Source of the DNA: Cellvibrionaceae bacterium
Lineage (GTDB): Bacteria; Pseudomonadota; Gammaproteobacteria; Pseudomonadales; Cellvibrionaceae
Direction: 5' to 3'
Length of the DNA: 64,000 bases
Assembly (NCBI GenBank): GCA_021151695.1
Contig: JAGKWU010000005.1
Span: 186,001 to 250,000 of the forward strand
Below the pieces are notes generated by a model, which worked only from the letters and a program-made list of their open reading frames with translations, did no database searches and was not told the origin of the DNA. Position 1 is the stretch's first letter, and each line of letters begins with the position of its first letter. Both the position numbers and the translations under genes were made by a program. Positions 1-9,131 of this stretch are shown in pieces.

Positions 1-423
1 AAGGCTTAACTCCTCAAAATCCCTGAGTAAAATTATTTTCAGGTAATGTGGCGGCAGTGATTCCAGCGCGGCCGTCAAATCGAGTTGCAAATCTGCATTG
101 GTTTTACGTGCAAGCAACTCCTCTATATGTTCATCAGCCAGGGATTCATGTCTGTTAAGGCTGGCAAACAACCTGCTGCAATGTCGCTTGATGATGGTGA
201 ATAGCCAGCCTGAAAAAGCCGCCGCGGCTTTCAGCGTATGTATGCGCCGTGTGACGGCTATGAGTGATTCCTGTACCGCATCGTCGATATGGTTGAGGTG
301 GCAATTGAGACGCGCGTAGCGGCGAATGTCCGGCTGGCAATGGTCGAGCAGGCGCGCCAATGCCACAGGGTCACCACTCTGCGCGGCAATAACCAGATTA
401 TGTGTGTTTGGCGTGCTGCTCAT
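1..423 (-). CDS. ECF-type RNA polymerase sigma factor (3' end cut by window)
   Basis: The reverse strand reads an uninterrupted 141 codons from an ATG at 421-423 to the window edge. The N-terminal half (QSGDPVALARLLDHCQPDIRRYARL, here split: the segment around residues 15-40) and the 'DDAVQESLIAV' stretch match sigma-70 region 2, where the DDA.QE pattern is characteristic. The last visible part, with 'ALESLPPHYLKIILLRDFEEL', is the beginning of region 4. Such factors redirect RNA polymerase to a small regulon, usually under an anti-sigma factor, which would lie beyond base 1. It starts 5 nt after the DUF2892 gene ends, so the two are probably co-transcribed. The missing C-terminus would hold the rest of the -35-recognition helix-turn-helix. 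Confidence 0.8.
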   Translation of the reverse strand, partial: MSSTPNTHNLVIAAQSGDPVALARLLDHCQPDIRRYARLNCHLNHIDDAVQESLIAVTRRIHTLKAAAAFSGWLFTIIKRHCSRLFASLNRHESLADEHIEELLARKTNADLQLDLTAALESLPPHYLKIILLRDFEELSL

Positions 424-428
424 GGGCC

Positions 429-635
429 TTACTCCCTGGAAATCTTGCGGCCTACCATGGCACACATAGGGCAAAAACCAAAGAGTCCGGTGACGGCGAT
501 GCTGGCGCAGGCGAGTCCGGCCAGCAGGCCAGGGGTGGATGTGCCCCAGCTGATAAACGCCAGCCCGCCGCCAATAAGCCCTACTAGCATTCGCAAACTG
601 CGCTCCCATTTGGGTAAGTTCTTGGCGTAAAACAT
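429..635 (-). CDS. DUF2892 / YgaP-type small membrane protein
   Basis: A 68-residue protein with two hydrophobic segments (about residues 16-32 and 36-55) separated by a short loop. The first is glycine-rich (MLVGLIGGGLAFISWG) and the end carries GLFGFCPMCAMVG, whose CPxC-like cysteines are common in DUF2892 proteins. In the family this domain occurs alone or fused to rhodanese domains in the inner membrane; its function is not settled. The start has a clear ribosome binding site (AAGGAGA, about 6 nt upstream on the reverse strand). It lies directly upstream of the ECF sigma factor with a 5-nt gap. A role in signalling to that sigma factor is possible but only guessed from position. Confidence 0.7.
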   Translation of the reverse strand: MFYAKNLPKWERSLRMLVGLIGGGLAFISWGTSTPGLLAGLACASIAVTGLFGFCPMCAMVGRKISRE

Positions 636-786
636 AGGTTGTCTCCTTAAGGTTGATGAGTGGGGAGGCTTTCCTGGAAAGTCCTCAACCCTAAAGAGGC
701 GGCCAGGTTGAAAAAGGATTCGCGTGGCCAGTAATTTTTTACCCGGACGGCTTTCAGGCCTTTTACCACCGGATTGGCTAAACGCG

Positions 787-792
787 TATAAT
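787..792 (+). promoter_or_regulatory. -10 box of probable gltX promoter
   Basis: A perfect TATAAT lies 38 nt before the gltX ATG. No good -35 hexamer sits at the ideal distance; TTTACC at 762-767 is the nearest, with a 19-nt spacer. The call rests on the -10 box and its position. Confidence 0.5.
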
Positions 793-829
793 GCCGGCCT
801 TTTACTGATCCATAGAGAAAGGCCTTTTC

Positions 830-2338
830 ATGTCTCAAGTTCGCACCCGTATTGCCCCGTCGCCCACTGGCGATCCGCACGTAGGCACAGCCTATATCGC
901 CCTGTTTAACCTCTGTTTCGCTCGCCAGCACGGCGGCAAATTCCTGCTGCGTATTGAGGATACCGATCAAACCCGCAGCACTCCCGAGTCTGAACAGGCG
1001 ATTCTCGACAGCTTGCGCTGGTTGGGTCTGGATTGGGATGAAGGCCCGGACGTAGGTGGACCACACGGCCCTTACCGTCAAAGCGAGCGTATGGATATCT
1101 ATGGCAAATACGCCATTGAGCTGGTGGAAAAAGGCCACGCCTTCTATTGCTTCGCCACTGCCGAAGAGCTTGAAGACATGCGCCGCGAGCAAATGGCTAA
1201 GGGCGAAACACCCAAGTACGACGGCCGCGGTTTGAAGCTTTCTGCCGACGAAGTGCAGCGCCGCCTGGCTGCTGGCGAGCAATACGTAATCCGTATGAAG
1301 CTGCCGGAAGAGGGCGTGTGTGTTATCGATGACATGCTGCGCGGCAAGATCGAGATCGAGTGGGCGCAAGTGGATATGCAGGTTCTGCTGAAAGCCGATG
1401 GCATGCCGACATATCACCTGGCCAACGTGGTGGATGATCACCTGATGGAGATCACCCACGTTATCCGCGGCGAAGAGTGGATCAGCTCCGCGCCCAAACA
1501 CCTCAAGTTGTACGAATACTTTGGCTGGCAAGCGCCCGTGCTCTGCCACTTGCCGCTGCTGCGCAACCCGGATAAATCCAAGCTCAGCAAGCGCAAAAAC
1601 CCCACCAGCATTCTCTATTACAAGCGCATGGGTTACCTGCCCGAAGCTGTGCTCAACTATTTGGGCCGCATGGGTTGGTCTATGCCGGACGAGCGCGAGA
1701 AGTTCACCCTGGCGGAAATGCAGGAGCACTTTGATTTGCTGCGCGTCTCCCTCGGTGGCCCGATTTTCGATGTGGAAAAACTCAGCTGGCTCAATAGCCT
1801 GTGGATTCGCGAGAACTTCAGCATCGAGCAGCTGGCAGATCGCCTGCGTGAGTGGTCACTGAATAAAGAGTTCCTGTTGCAAGCATTGCCACACGCGCAA
1901 TCGCGTATGACAACCCTGAGCGATTTCGCGCCTCTGTCGAGCTTTTTGGTGTCCGGCATGTTGCCCGTTACCGAAGCCAGTTTTGCCGCTAATAAGCTGG
2001 AAATCGAAAAGCAAAAAGAATTCCTGCAGTTCGCCCTCTGGCGTATGGAAGCCCTGCGTTTCTGGGAGCGCGATGCGATTTTCAATGAACTGAAACTCTT
2101 GTCCGAGCAAATGGGCATCAAGCTGAAAGACTCCATGGCGCCTATTTTTGTTGCCATCGCTGGTACTACAGCCTCTTTCCCGGTGGTGGACTCTATGCAG
2201 ATCATCGGCCCCGACATGAGCCGTGCGCGCTTGCGCCACGCGGTGAATGCGTTGGGTGGCTTTGGTAAGAACAAACAAAAGGATCTGGATAAGATCTACG
2301 CCAAACTCGGCACGCAAGACGAAACTCCACAAGCATAA
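830..2338 (+). CDS. gltX: Glutamate--tRNA ligase
   Basis: A cytoplasmic class I aminoacyl-tRNA synthetase that charges tRNA-Glu with glutamate using ATP. The 502 residues match the bacterial GltX length. The HIGH-type signature is HVGT at residues 17-20, within TRIAPSPTGDPHVGTAY, and the KMSKS-type signature is KLSKR at residues 251-255. The conserved LRIEDTDQTRS stretch near residue 40 lies in the Rossmann catalytic domain. The C-terminal helical anticodon-binding half is complete and ends in a charged tail. The ATG is preceded by an AGAAAGG-like ribosome binding site. The gene stands alone, with its own -10 box and a strong terminator after it. Nothing is unusual apart from a slightly long C-terminus. 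Confidence 0.97.
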   Translation: MSQVRTRIAPSPTGDPHVGTAYIALFNLCFARQHGGKFLLRIEDTDQTRSTPESEQAILDSLRWLGLDWDEGPDVGGPHGPYRQSERMDIYGKYAIELVEKGHAFYCFATAEELEDMRREQMAKGETPKYDGRGLKLSADEVQRRLAAGEQYVIRMKLPEEGVCVIDDMLRGKIEIEWAQVDMQVLLKADGMPTYHLANVVDDHLMEITHVIRGEEWISSAPKHLKLYEYFGWQAPVLCHLPLLRNPDKSKLSKRKNPTSILYYKRMGYLPEAVLNYLGRMGWSMPDEREKFTLAEMQEHFDLLRVSLGGPIFDVEKLSWLNSLWIRENFSIEQLADRLREWSLNKEFLLQALPHAQSRMTTLSDFAPLSSFLVSGMLPVTEASFAANKLEIEKQKEFLQFALWRMEALRFWERDAIFNELKLLSEQMGIKLKDSMAPIFVAIAGTTASFPVVDSMQIIGPDMSRARLRHAVNALGGFGKNKQKDLDKIYAKLGTQDETPQA

Positions 2339-2374
2339 GAAGTTCCGCAAGCCTAAAAAGTTGTATGGGTTGTG

Positions 2375-2411
2375 AAAAAGCGACCCCGGTAAATCCGGCG
2401 TCGCTTTTTTT
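2375..2411. terminator. Bidirectional Rho-independent terminator (gltX / amidohydrolase)
   Basis: AAAAAGCGAC pairs with GTCGCTTTTT, with further pairing of CGG/CCG inside. T-runs lie on both sides, so it can serve the converging gltX and amidohydrolase genes. Confidence 0.85.
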
Positions 2412-2416
2412 CGCCC

Positions 2417-3916
2417 TTAATTATTGGTAATGGAATTGGTCGCAGACAAGCTCGCCCGTGGAATGGCTTTGCCACCTAAGATGACCCAATTTATCGAGTC
2501 ATAGGCAGTTACATCTATCAAAGGATTTTTCCCAAGCAGTAATAAGTTGGCCACTTTGTGGGTAACAACGCTGCCGATCTCCTTCTCAAGCCCCATTCTT
2601 TTTGCATTGCCTATGGTCATGGCTTTGAATAAATCCGGCAATGAAATGCCCATGGCCAGCCAGCGGTCCATTTCCCGACGGCCATTCAGCCCGGGAAACT
2701 GGGTGTACATAGGGCCGCTGGGAGTATCGCTACCAAACACCAGTGGGGACTTTTGCGTATTGAGTTGGCGAGCGACCAGGGCGACGTGTTCTAGCAGCGG
2801 CGCGTAGACGGTTTTGACCTGTTGGTACTGCTGTTCAGGCGTTAGTGCGGATGTGTTTTTAAAATGGGTTGCCATCTCGCGTTTCATCCATTGTCCCGCA
2901 TCCGACTGATACCAACTGATTAGATCGGCAGGCATTGTGTGTTTAACATCTGTTTGTAGAAGGAACTCGGGATTGAATAACTCCTGTTCACCATAAATCA
3001 CCTGAACGGTGGGTTGTATGGCAACTCCAGCTTTGGCAAGGCGATTGGCGAGCTGGGTTAGATCTGCCTTGGTGGCTTTTTCGTCTGCATTCCATAGGCC
3101 ATGGGCGATTACATCTACGCGTGCTTTTAATGCGAATTCGTAGGATTCTTGTGAGTTCCCATGCAGGAACACCGGCAGTTTTTGCTGATGGGCGATGGTA
3201 ACCAGCTCGCGCACTATAGCTTCGCTGGGAACAGGCAGATTCCTGTTCGCCCCAAAGCCCCTCTCATAAAAGACTTTGACGCATCGCGCTCCCTCTTTCT
3301 TGCCTGCATCGACAAGTTTGGCGGGCGTGTGTTCATCCGCATCCACAATGGCTGCGGCTGTGTGTGAATGCCGGTCGTGTAAGTAGTGGCGAGTGATGGC
3401 CGCGGCATCCTGAGTATCCTTGGGCAACACCACAACCGGGTAGCCTTGCGGAATCAGGATAGGGGTACAGAAATAAGCCTGGGGCGCGAGGGGCTGGTTG
3501 TTCCATTGGTCGATAAACTCGCCGGTATTGGCAAGATCCAGCAGGCTGGTGAATCCAGCATACAGATAGCTTTTGGGTATTTGTGCGGCGGCCTTCTGGT
3601 AGAGCGCTGAATCCCGTGGCTCCGACAGGCCGGGCACATCCCGCAAATGGACATGGGTATCTATAAGCCCGGGAATCAAATATTGCCCCTTGCCATCAAT
3701 GGTCTGATCAGCCCTGAACTCCTGCGCACCTATGGCCTGGATATGACCTTTTTCGATCAGAAGGTTAAGTGGCTGGGGGCTCACTTGGGCGTCTGCCGTC
3801 ACTATGTGTACGTTGCGGATTAATAGGCTGTCTTTGCTGGTAGCATGGGCGGCTTTGGCGCTTGGAACTGTCACGGCGATGAGTGCGAGAAGGATGAATC
3901 TGTATGTAAATTTCAT
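2417..3916 (-). CDS. Exported amidohydrolase (imidazolonepropionase-like family)
   Basis: A 499-residue metal-dependent hydrolase of the amidohydrolase superfamily. I chose the start at 3916 rather than upstream in-frame ATGs because it has AGGAAG 8 nt upstream and begins a clean signal peptide (MKFTYRFILLALIAVTV...AKAA), implying a periplasmic or secreted enzyme. Metal-ligand motifs are visible: HVH at residues 88-90 (GLIDTHVHLRD), a candidate carboxylated lysine in CVKVFYE, histidines in VFLHGNS and VIAHGLWN, and the aspartate in VFGSDTPSG. Exported members act on peptides, imides or xenobiotics; the substrate cannot be named here. It is divergent from an AraC regulator 160 nt away, which may control it. 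Confidence 0.85.
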   Translation of the reverse strand: MKFTYRFILLALIAVTVPSAKAAHATSKDSLLIRNVHIVTADAQVSPQPLNLLIEKGHIQAIGAQEFRADQTIDGKGQYLIPGLIDTHVHLRDVPGLSEPRDSALYQKAAAQIPKSYLYAGFTSLLDLANTGEFIDQWNNQPLAPQAYFCTPILIPQGYPVVVLPKDTQDAAAITRHYLHDRHSHTAAAIVDADEHTPAKLVDAGKKEGARCVKVFYERGFGANRNLPVPSEAIVRELVTIAHQQKLPVFLHGNSQESYEFALKARVDVIAHGLWNADEKATKADLTQLANRLAKAGVAIQPTVQVIYGEQELFNPEFLLQTDVKHTMPADLISWYQSDAGQWMKREMATHFKNTSALTPEQQYQQVKTVYAPLLEHVALVARQLNTQKSPLVFGSDTPSGPMYTQFPGLNGRREMDRWLAMGISLPDLFKAMTIGNAKRMGLEKEIGSVVTHKVANLLLLGKNPLIDVTAYDSINWVILGGKAIPRASLSATNSITNN

Positions 3917-4078
3917 AAATAGGCTTCCTGGGTTCATTGAGTGTTGAAGCCTGATTGTGAAAATAATGGCCATCGGGCACGACCTCAAACGCGATTGAGG
4001 ACTATAAAGTGGCCAAAATAACCAAAAACGAATAAAAACTATCCAGGTTGCTGGCCGCTAGCGCCATAAGGATCGGGA

Positions 4079-5191
4079 ATGCAACAAAGTCTTAGCCATA
4101 TATATTTGTCCTCCGCGATTGTGTGTTTGCTGCTCGCCTTGGGCTTTTTGGCCTCTAAAAAGTTACAGGCACTGCCGGCGCGCTTGCTGGGGATCAATTA
4201 CCTGCTCTGTGCCTTACAAAATTTGCTGGCCGTCCTGATGTTTGAGTTCGCCTGGGAGATTGCCGCTACGCTGCGCGCAGTGGTGGCTATGACACTGGGA
4301 CCCGCGGTGTATTTTTACTATTCCAGCCTGGCGGGGGAGGGGCGAATTCTGGAGCGACACTGGGCGCTACATTTACTTCCCACTGCTTTAGTCGGTGGGC
4401 TCTTGATATCGCGTGCACCTGTGTTGTGGTTACCGGATTACCTGATTATCGGCAGTTTTGCCCTGTACCTGTTTTTTACTGTCAGGTTGTTGGTAGGTGG
4501 ATCGAAACGTTTGCAGCACTTGGCCCAGTATGCGGATGCAGCCTATCGCTGGCTGGTGATTTTGGCAGCAATCATGGCGATTAACCTGCTGGTTGAGATA
4601 CTCGTCTACTTCGAATTACGCGGCGGTACCTCCTTGCGGCAATCCTGGTCTGTGCTGGTCGGAGCCACTGTCTTCCTGATTTTTCACGCCGTAACCTTAT
4701 TGCTCGTCATTACCCGTGCACCCTTGATGGAATGGATGCACGCCTTGCAGGATCTCCGCTTGCCTAAAGCCAAACCCTTAAGCGATATCGAGGCACGTGA
4801 AATATTCGAGCGCTGGCAAAAGATTGTCGCGGAGCGAGAACTCTACAAGCGAGAGGGCGGAGTCACGCTGGAGCAGGCGGGCAAAATCCTGGTTATTCCG
4901 GCGCGTCAAATTTCCTTGGCCATCAATCGTATCTACGGAGCCAGCTTCTCTCAGTACCTGAATGATTGTCGCGTAAAGGCTGCCCAAGAGCTGCTGCGGG
5001 AAAATATAGACATGCCTATAACCACGTTAATGATGGAAGCTGGTTTTAGTACCAAGTCCAACTTTAATAAAGAATTCCTGCGTATAACTGGACAAAGCCC
5101 GAGTGAGTACCGCAAGCAGGCGGAAGTCAAGGCAGGGAATGCGCTTAACCTCGTCGAGGGGAATGCTCCGGCAGACAAACCCGTACAATAG
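4079..5191 (+). CDS. Membrane-anchored AraC-family transcriptional regulator
   Basis: A 370-residue protein with two parts. Residues 1 to about 215 hold roughly seven hydrophobic segments (for example IYLSSAIVCLLLALGFLAS and YLIIGSFALYLFFTVRLLV). Residues about 260-355 form an AraC double helix-turn-helix, with the typical pattern SFSQYLNDCRVKAAQELL then 'ITTLMMEAGFSTKSNFNKEF' and RITGQSPSEYRK. Related proteins sense a membrane or periplasmic signal and act directly on DNA. The ATG at 4079 follows AGGATCGGGA. It is divergent from the exported amidohydrolase, the most likely target. The ligand is unknown. Confidence 0.88.
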   Translation: MQQSLSHIYLSSAIVCLLLALGFLASKKLQALPARLLGINYLLCALQNLLAVLMFEFAWEIAATLRAVVAMTLGPAVYFYYSSLAGEGRILERHWALHLLPTALVGGLLISRAPVLWLPDYLIIGSFALYLFFTVRLLVGGSKRLQHLAQYADAAYRWLVILAAIMAINLLVEILVYFELRGGTSLRQSWSVLVGATVFLIFHAVTLLLVITRAPLMEWMHALQDLRLPKAKPLSDIEAREIFERWQKIVAERELYKREGGVTLEQAGKILVIPARQISLAINRIYGASFSQYLNDCRVKAAQELLRENIDMPITTLMMEAGFSTKSNFNKEFLRITGQSPSEYRKQAEVKAGNALNLVEGNAPADKPVQ

Positions 5192-5244
5192 TTAACCATT
5201 TGATTTACCAAATAAAGTCGCAGTTACCACGCCACACTTTTTGC

Positions 5245-5273
5245 TTGACACCCCAGCATCACCTGCATAGAAT
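5245..5273 (+). promoter_or_regulatory. Promoter of tRNA-Ala
   Basis: TTGACA at 5245-5250, a 17-nt spacer and TAGAAT at 5268-5273, followed by a GC-rich discriminator (GCGCGCC) typical of stringently controlled stable-RNA promoters. The tRNA starts 34 nt after the -10 box. Confidence 0.85.
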
Positions 5274-5307
5274 GCGCGCCACTCAAGACAAGATGTCTGC
5301 AAGTTTT

Positions 5308-5383
5308 GGGGCTATAGCTCAGCTGGGAGAGCGCAACACTGGCAGTGTTGAGGTCAGCGGTTCGATCCCGCTTAGCTCCACCA
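5308..5383 (+). tRNA. tRNA-Ala (anticodon GGC)
   Basis: A 76-nt cloverleaf can be drawn by eye. The acceptor stem GGGGCTA pairs with TAGCTCC (one G-U pair), the D stem is GCTC/GAGC, the anticodon stem is CAACA/TGTTG with loop CTGGCAG, so the anticodon is GGC, and the T stem is AGCGG/CCGCT with loop TTCGATC. The 3' CCA is encoded. It reads GCC (and GCU) alanine codons. Confidence 0.97.
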
Positions 5384-5387
5384 AATT

Positions 5388-5422
5388 AAAACCCGCATAT
5401 CGCAAGATATGCGGGTTTTTTA
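5388..5422 (+). terminator. Rho-independent terminator of tRNA-Ala
   Basis: ACCCGCATATC pairs perfectly with GATATGCGGGT around a GCAA tetraloop, followed by a run of T. Confidence 0.9.
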
Positions 5423-6100
5423 TTTGTCTGCAATCGCGGGTGAGAGGTGCCCATGTGGTTTAAAGGGTGGCAGGGTAGTTGCTCATCCGGCACAGCCATC
5501 TGTAGGGCGGGCGTATCCCGCTACCCACATCACCTGGATCGTCGTTTCTGTTGCGTGTGTCCTGACGCGTCCCTCCCCTTTTTCGTATCTGCTCCGCTAT
5601 TAGTCATTTTGTATTTAGCGACAAAAATGTAATCGGATACATTTTTCGGGGTAAAAGTTGTGCAAATTTTGGTTAATTGGACTGGCAGTTTTGCAGTTCA
5701 AATAAGCTCAAAATGACGAATTTTTACAAGCTATTGATTTTAAAGCACTAATTTCTATTTTCTGGTTTCTTATAGTCAAAAAAACATTAAGATTGCCTGC
5801 CAAAATCTTTTCAAAAAGTTATAAATCCCTAATTGACAGCGCTGTCACATGGGCGTAGTTTGTCGCGTCATTCAGGGTGTCAATGTCGCAGTAATCCTTT
5901 TTGAATCGAAAAACAATAACCGGTTTCATGCCGGGACCTTGATGCCGTCGCAATTTTATTAGCTGATTACACCTGACATACGTCAGCTGATAAAACCTCC
6001 CACTCTCTCGGAGTGGGTATAAAGAACCCGGCTTAAAAGCCAGGCTAGATGTACCGGAAAAAACACAATAATTTCTGACGAAAAATTAAAGGAGAGCTTA
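5423..6100 (+). other. Long intergenic and leader region upstream of the TonB-dependent receptor
   Basis: No convincing gene. The first part is GC-balanced and holds a small imperfect inverted repeat (GTAGGGCGGG...CCCGCTAC, about 5501-5524). About 5600-5830 is strongly AT-rich. The promoter/operator follows at 5833. From about 5868 to 6100 there is a 230-nt untranslated leader with several potential hairpins: CTGAC/GTCAG nested within AGCTGA/TCAGCT (about 5961-5990), and CCCACTC-TCTCG-GAGTGGG at 5999-6017. Confidence 0.6.
5833..5861 (+). promoter_or_regulatory. Promoter with LacI-type operator upstream of TonB-dependent receptor
   Basis: The perfect palindrome TGACAGCGCTGTCA at 5834-5847 has the CG-centred symmetry of LacI-family operators. 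It overlaps a TTGACA -35 hexamer (5833-5838). A weak -10 (TAGTTT, 5856-5861) lies 17 nt downstream. An identical palindrome with the same promoter geometry occurs at 12356. Repression by a LacI-family protein is inferred; no lacI-like gene lies in the window. Confidence 0.75.
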
Positions 6101-9094
6101 ATGAAGAGTTCTATAAGTTTTAAGCGTAAGTTAATCGCTTCGGCTGTTGCTTCCTACGCATTGGCGGGCTTTAGTGCCTCTGCTTTTGCTCAAGATAGCA
6201 CCGTAGAAGAAGTTGTCATTTTGGGTGTTAAAGGTGCGCAAGAAAGTGCTGTTAACACCAAGCGTGAAGCTGCCAGTGTGGTGGATTCAATTTCTGCGGA
6301 AGATATTGGCAAGCTGCCTGACGCTACCATTTCTGATTCGCTGCAACGTGTGCCAGGTATCCAGATTCGTCGTTCTGCGGGTGAGGGTGGCTCGGTAAAC
6401 GTTCGTGGTTTGCCACAAGTTTCTACCCAATTGAACGGTGAATCCTATTTGGGCGCTAACTCCATTACCAGCTTCCAGCCCAACTTTGGTGACATCCCTT
6501 CCCAATTGTTCAAAGGCGCTGACGTTATCAAATCACCAACAGGTAATCTGTTGAACTCTGGTTTGTCAGGTACCATTAATTTAAAAACCCGTCGCCCATT
6601 CGATTTCAAAGAAGGATTGACAGGTGGTGCTGCAGTTGAAGCTCAATATGGTGCGGATAGCCAGGAAACTGACCCATCAACCAACGCGTTGGTAAATTGG
6701 AAAAATGATAAAGTTGGTATTTTGGTCGCAGGTACCTATTCACAATCCAATCTCGCTAACTTCTACGAAGGCAAGCAAGGTAACCAGGGTACTGGTTGGA
6801 TGGGTATGTTTGGCGAAGGTCAAAAAAATGCAAATGGCCTGACGGTGACCGGTAATAATGACGGTGATCTGAATGATCAATTTGCAGGATTTGAAGGTTT
6901 TTCTGCTTACAACAAATTCACCGAGCGTGAGCGTACCGGCTTCAATACTTCATTCCAGGCTGATTTGGGTGAAGGCTTTGAATTGGTTGCCGATTATTTT
7001 TATACCAAGCAAGACGAGTGGAACCGCGCAACTGGTGTGGTTGCTGAAAACAAATGGTCTGGCATGGACTTTTTCAATGCCGCTAAATCGCGTGCTACCG
7101 GTGTAAATAACATCAGCACTGTACAGGTGTACGATGTTGAATTGCGTCGTGTGCAGTCTTACTCCGAAGTTAACGAATTTTTCTCTACCTCACAAGACTT
7201 CAACCTTGAGTTGAAATATGACAATGGTGGTCCGTTGACTGCCAGCACTCGTCTTGTTCGTGGCAATGCATCCCAACACAACTTGAACAACTATTTCCAG
7301 GGCGATCTGGCGAGCGGGTTTGGTGGCAACACCAACGTGGTGACTGATCCAGTGTTAGGTAACCGTGTTCCCGGCAAGTGGGTAAACCCAAACCCAAATG
7401 GTTATTCCGATTTGGCTCACATCACTATTGACCATTCTGGTAGCAGCCCAGCGTGGGGCGGGTGGGGCAATTCATTCGTTGCCAAAAACACCGGTGCAGC
7501 AGTTGGTGGCAAAACATTGGCCGATTATATTTCCGATCCAGCAGCGTACAACACCGCGGCTATCAGCTCGGAAAATAACTACGATCGCACAGGTAATCTG
7601 AGTGTTCTGCGCGGTGATGTTAGCTACAAATTTGATGATGGTTTTGTGACTAGTGTTGATGCCGGCTATCGCTTGAGCTCTCGTAAAGCAGACAACTCCG
7701 TGTGGCAAGGTGTTTCCAATTTCTATGCGGGTGTTGCAGGTGCTGTGGATGCCAACGGCAATCCAAAATCAGACGGCTGCCTGGCTCGTTGGAAAGCAAC
7801 TGACGTGACTTTCAATGGTGATTGCAGCGTTGGAGAAATGGTAAATGGTAAATTCGTTCCGTTTACTGCAATTGGCTACGTTCCTCAGTCCAACTTCAAA
7901 ACCATTAAGGTAACTGATTTTGGTAACATTAAAGGTATGCCAGCTTTCTACACAGTAGATCCAAAATCGCTGGATGACGTTGAAGCGTTCCATAAGAAGT
8001 TCTACGGTAACTATATTCACAGCGAAGATCCAGGTGCATCTTACAACGTGAAATTGGATGAGCAGCAATACTACCTTCAAGGTAATTTCAAAGCTGATGC
8101 GCTGTCTGGTAACGTGGGTGTTCGCATTATTGAAACTGAGTTGAACGTTAAGCAAAACGTTGTGGGCGGCTCTCGTTCTTACGGTATTTCTGCGGCTGAC
8201 GCAGGTGACAAACTGACCAACCGTACTTACACAGACGTATTGCCAGCAGTGAACCTTGCGTATGACGTGACCGATGATATCAAGTTGCGTGCTGCTTACT
8301 CCAAAAACATGACTCCTCTGGATTTGGATCGTTGGGGTCAGGCGCTGCAAACCAGTTATGCTTTGTCTGACGGTATCCAACACGTAACCACCGTGACCTA
8401 TAACGGTAACCCCGAGCTTGATCCTTGGCGTTCAACCAACTCAGAAATTTCTGCTGAGTGGTACACCGCGCCGGGTAGTCTGGTGAGTATTGGTTTCTTC
8501 AATCTGGATGTTGAAAGCTTCCCAGAGCGTAAAAATGTTACCGAGCCATTCCCTGATCTTGACGGCGTAATTCGCAATCAAGCTGTTCCGACTACCAAAC
8601 AAGTTCAAGGCAAGGGCGGTAGTTTGAAGGGCGTAGAAATTGGTGCGAAACAAGCGTTTGATTTCTTGCCAGGTATTTGGTCGCACTTTGGTGTGGATGC
8701 CAACTTAACCCTGACTGATAGTGAAAAAACCAGCACTACCGATGTATACGGCAAGCATCCTGCGTTTGATGATAACTCCAAGCAGCAATACAACTTTGTG
8801 TTGTGGTATCAAAACGAAGGTCTGCAAGCTCGTGTTGCCTACAACTATCGTAGCGCTCGCGTAACTGGCAATACTTTAGGTACCAGCAGCGGTGATCTGG
8901 TTGAGTATCAAGATCCAACTTCATATGTTGATGCTAATGTTAGCTACGACTTCAATGAAGACTGGACTGTGTACTTCAACGCGTCCAACATTACAGGTGA
9001 AAGTGAACGTTATTACCTGCAATGGAAAGATCAATATCTGTCAGAGAATATTTACGAATCTCGTTACACCTTGGGTGTGAGAACTCGTTTCTAA
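6101..9094 (+). CDS. TonB-dependent outer-membrane receptor (Xanthomonas/Caulobacter type)
   Basis: A 997-residue outer-membrane transporter. A signal peptide ends near residue 30 (SASAFA-QD). A TonB-box-like EEVVILG follows, then a plug domain with VVDSISAEDIGKLPDATISD and 'SLQRVPGIQIRR', and a long beta-barrel ending in the aromatic residue of RTRF. The KLPDATISDSLQRVPG pattern marks the large receptors that import oligosaccharides or other big substrates in Xanthomonas, Caulobacter and Cellvibrio. AAAGGAGAG precedes the ATG. Two tryptophan-halogenase-like genes follow after a hairpin terminator, a pairing often seen for this receptor class. The LacI-type operator upstream suggests sugar-responsive expression. 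The substrate is not evident. Confidence 0.95.
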   Translation: MKSSISFKRKLIASAVASYALAGFSASAFAQDSTVEEVVILGVKGAQESAVNTKREAASVVDSISAEDIGKLPDATISDSLQRVPGIQIRRSAGEGGSVNVRGLPQVSTQLNGESYLGANSITSFQPNFGDIPSQLFKGADVIKSPTGNLLNSGLSGTINLKTRRPFDFKEGLTGGAAVEAQYGADSQETDPSTNALVNWKNDKVGILVAGTYSQSNLANFYEGKQGNQGTGWMGMFGEGQKNANGLTVTGNNDGDLNDQFAGFEGFSAYNKFTERERTGFNTSFQADLGEGFELVADYFYTKQDEWNRATGVVAENKWSGMDFFNAAKSRATGVNNISTVQVYDVELRRVQSYSEVNEFFSTSQDFNLELKYDNGGPLTASTRLVRGNASQHNLNNYFQGDLASGFGGNTNVVTDPVLGNRVPGKWVNPNPNGYSDLAHITIDHSGSSPAWGGWGNSFVAKNTGAAVGGKTLADYISDPAAYNTAAISSENNYDRTGNLSVLRGDVSYKFDDGFVTSVDAGYRLSSRKADNSVWQGVSNFYAGVAGAVDANGNPKSDGCLARWKATDVTFNGDCSVGEMVNGKFVPFTAIGYVPQSNFKTIKVTDFGNIKGMPAFYTVDPKSLDDVEAFHKKFYGNYIHSEDPGASYNVKLDEQQYYLQGNFKADALSGNVGVRIIETELNVKQNVVGGSRSYGISAADAGDKLTNRTYTDVLPAVNLAYDVTDDIKLRAAYSKNMTPLDLDRWGQALQTSYALSDGIQHVTTVTYNGNPELDPWRSTNSEISAEWYTAPGSLVSIGFFNLDVESFPERKNVTEPFPDLDGVIRNQAVPTTKQVQGKGGSLKGVEIGAKQAFDFLPGIWSHFGVDANLTLTDSEKTSTTDVYGKHPAFDDNSKQQYNFVLWYQNEGLQARVAYNYRSARVTGNTLGTSSGDLVEYQDPTSYVDANVSYDFNEDWTVYFNASNITGESERYYLQWKDQYLSENIYESRYTLGVRTRF

Positions 9095-9131
9095 TCTGAT
9101 TGATATAAATCTACGCAGTTAGTAACAAATG

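Noticed and set aside
647..1729. Long reverse-strand open frame (360 codons) across gltX
   Set aside because: It lies antisense to a clear glutamyl-tRNA synthetase and is composed of residues typical of a shadow frame; no ribosome binding site or family match.
5423..5600. Small ORFs after tRNA-Ala
   Set aside because: Several overlapping short frames with no ribosome binding site and no recognisable sequence; region looks like intergenic DNA.
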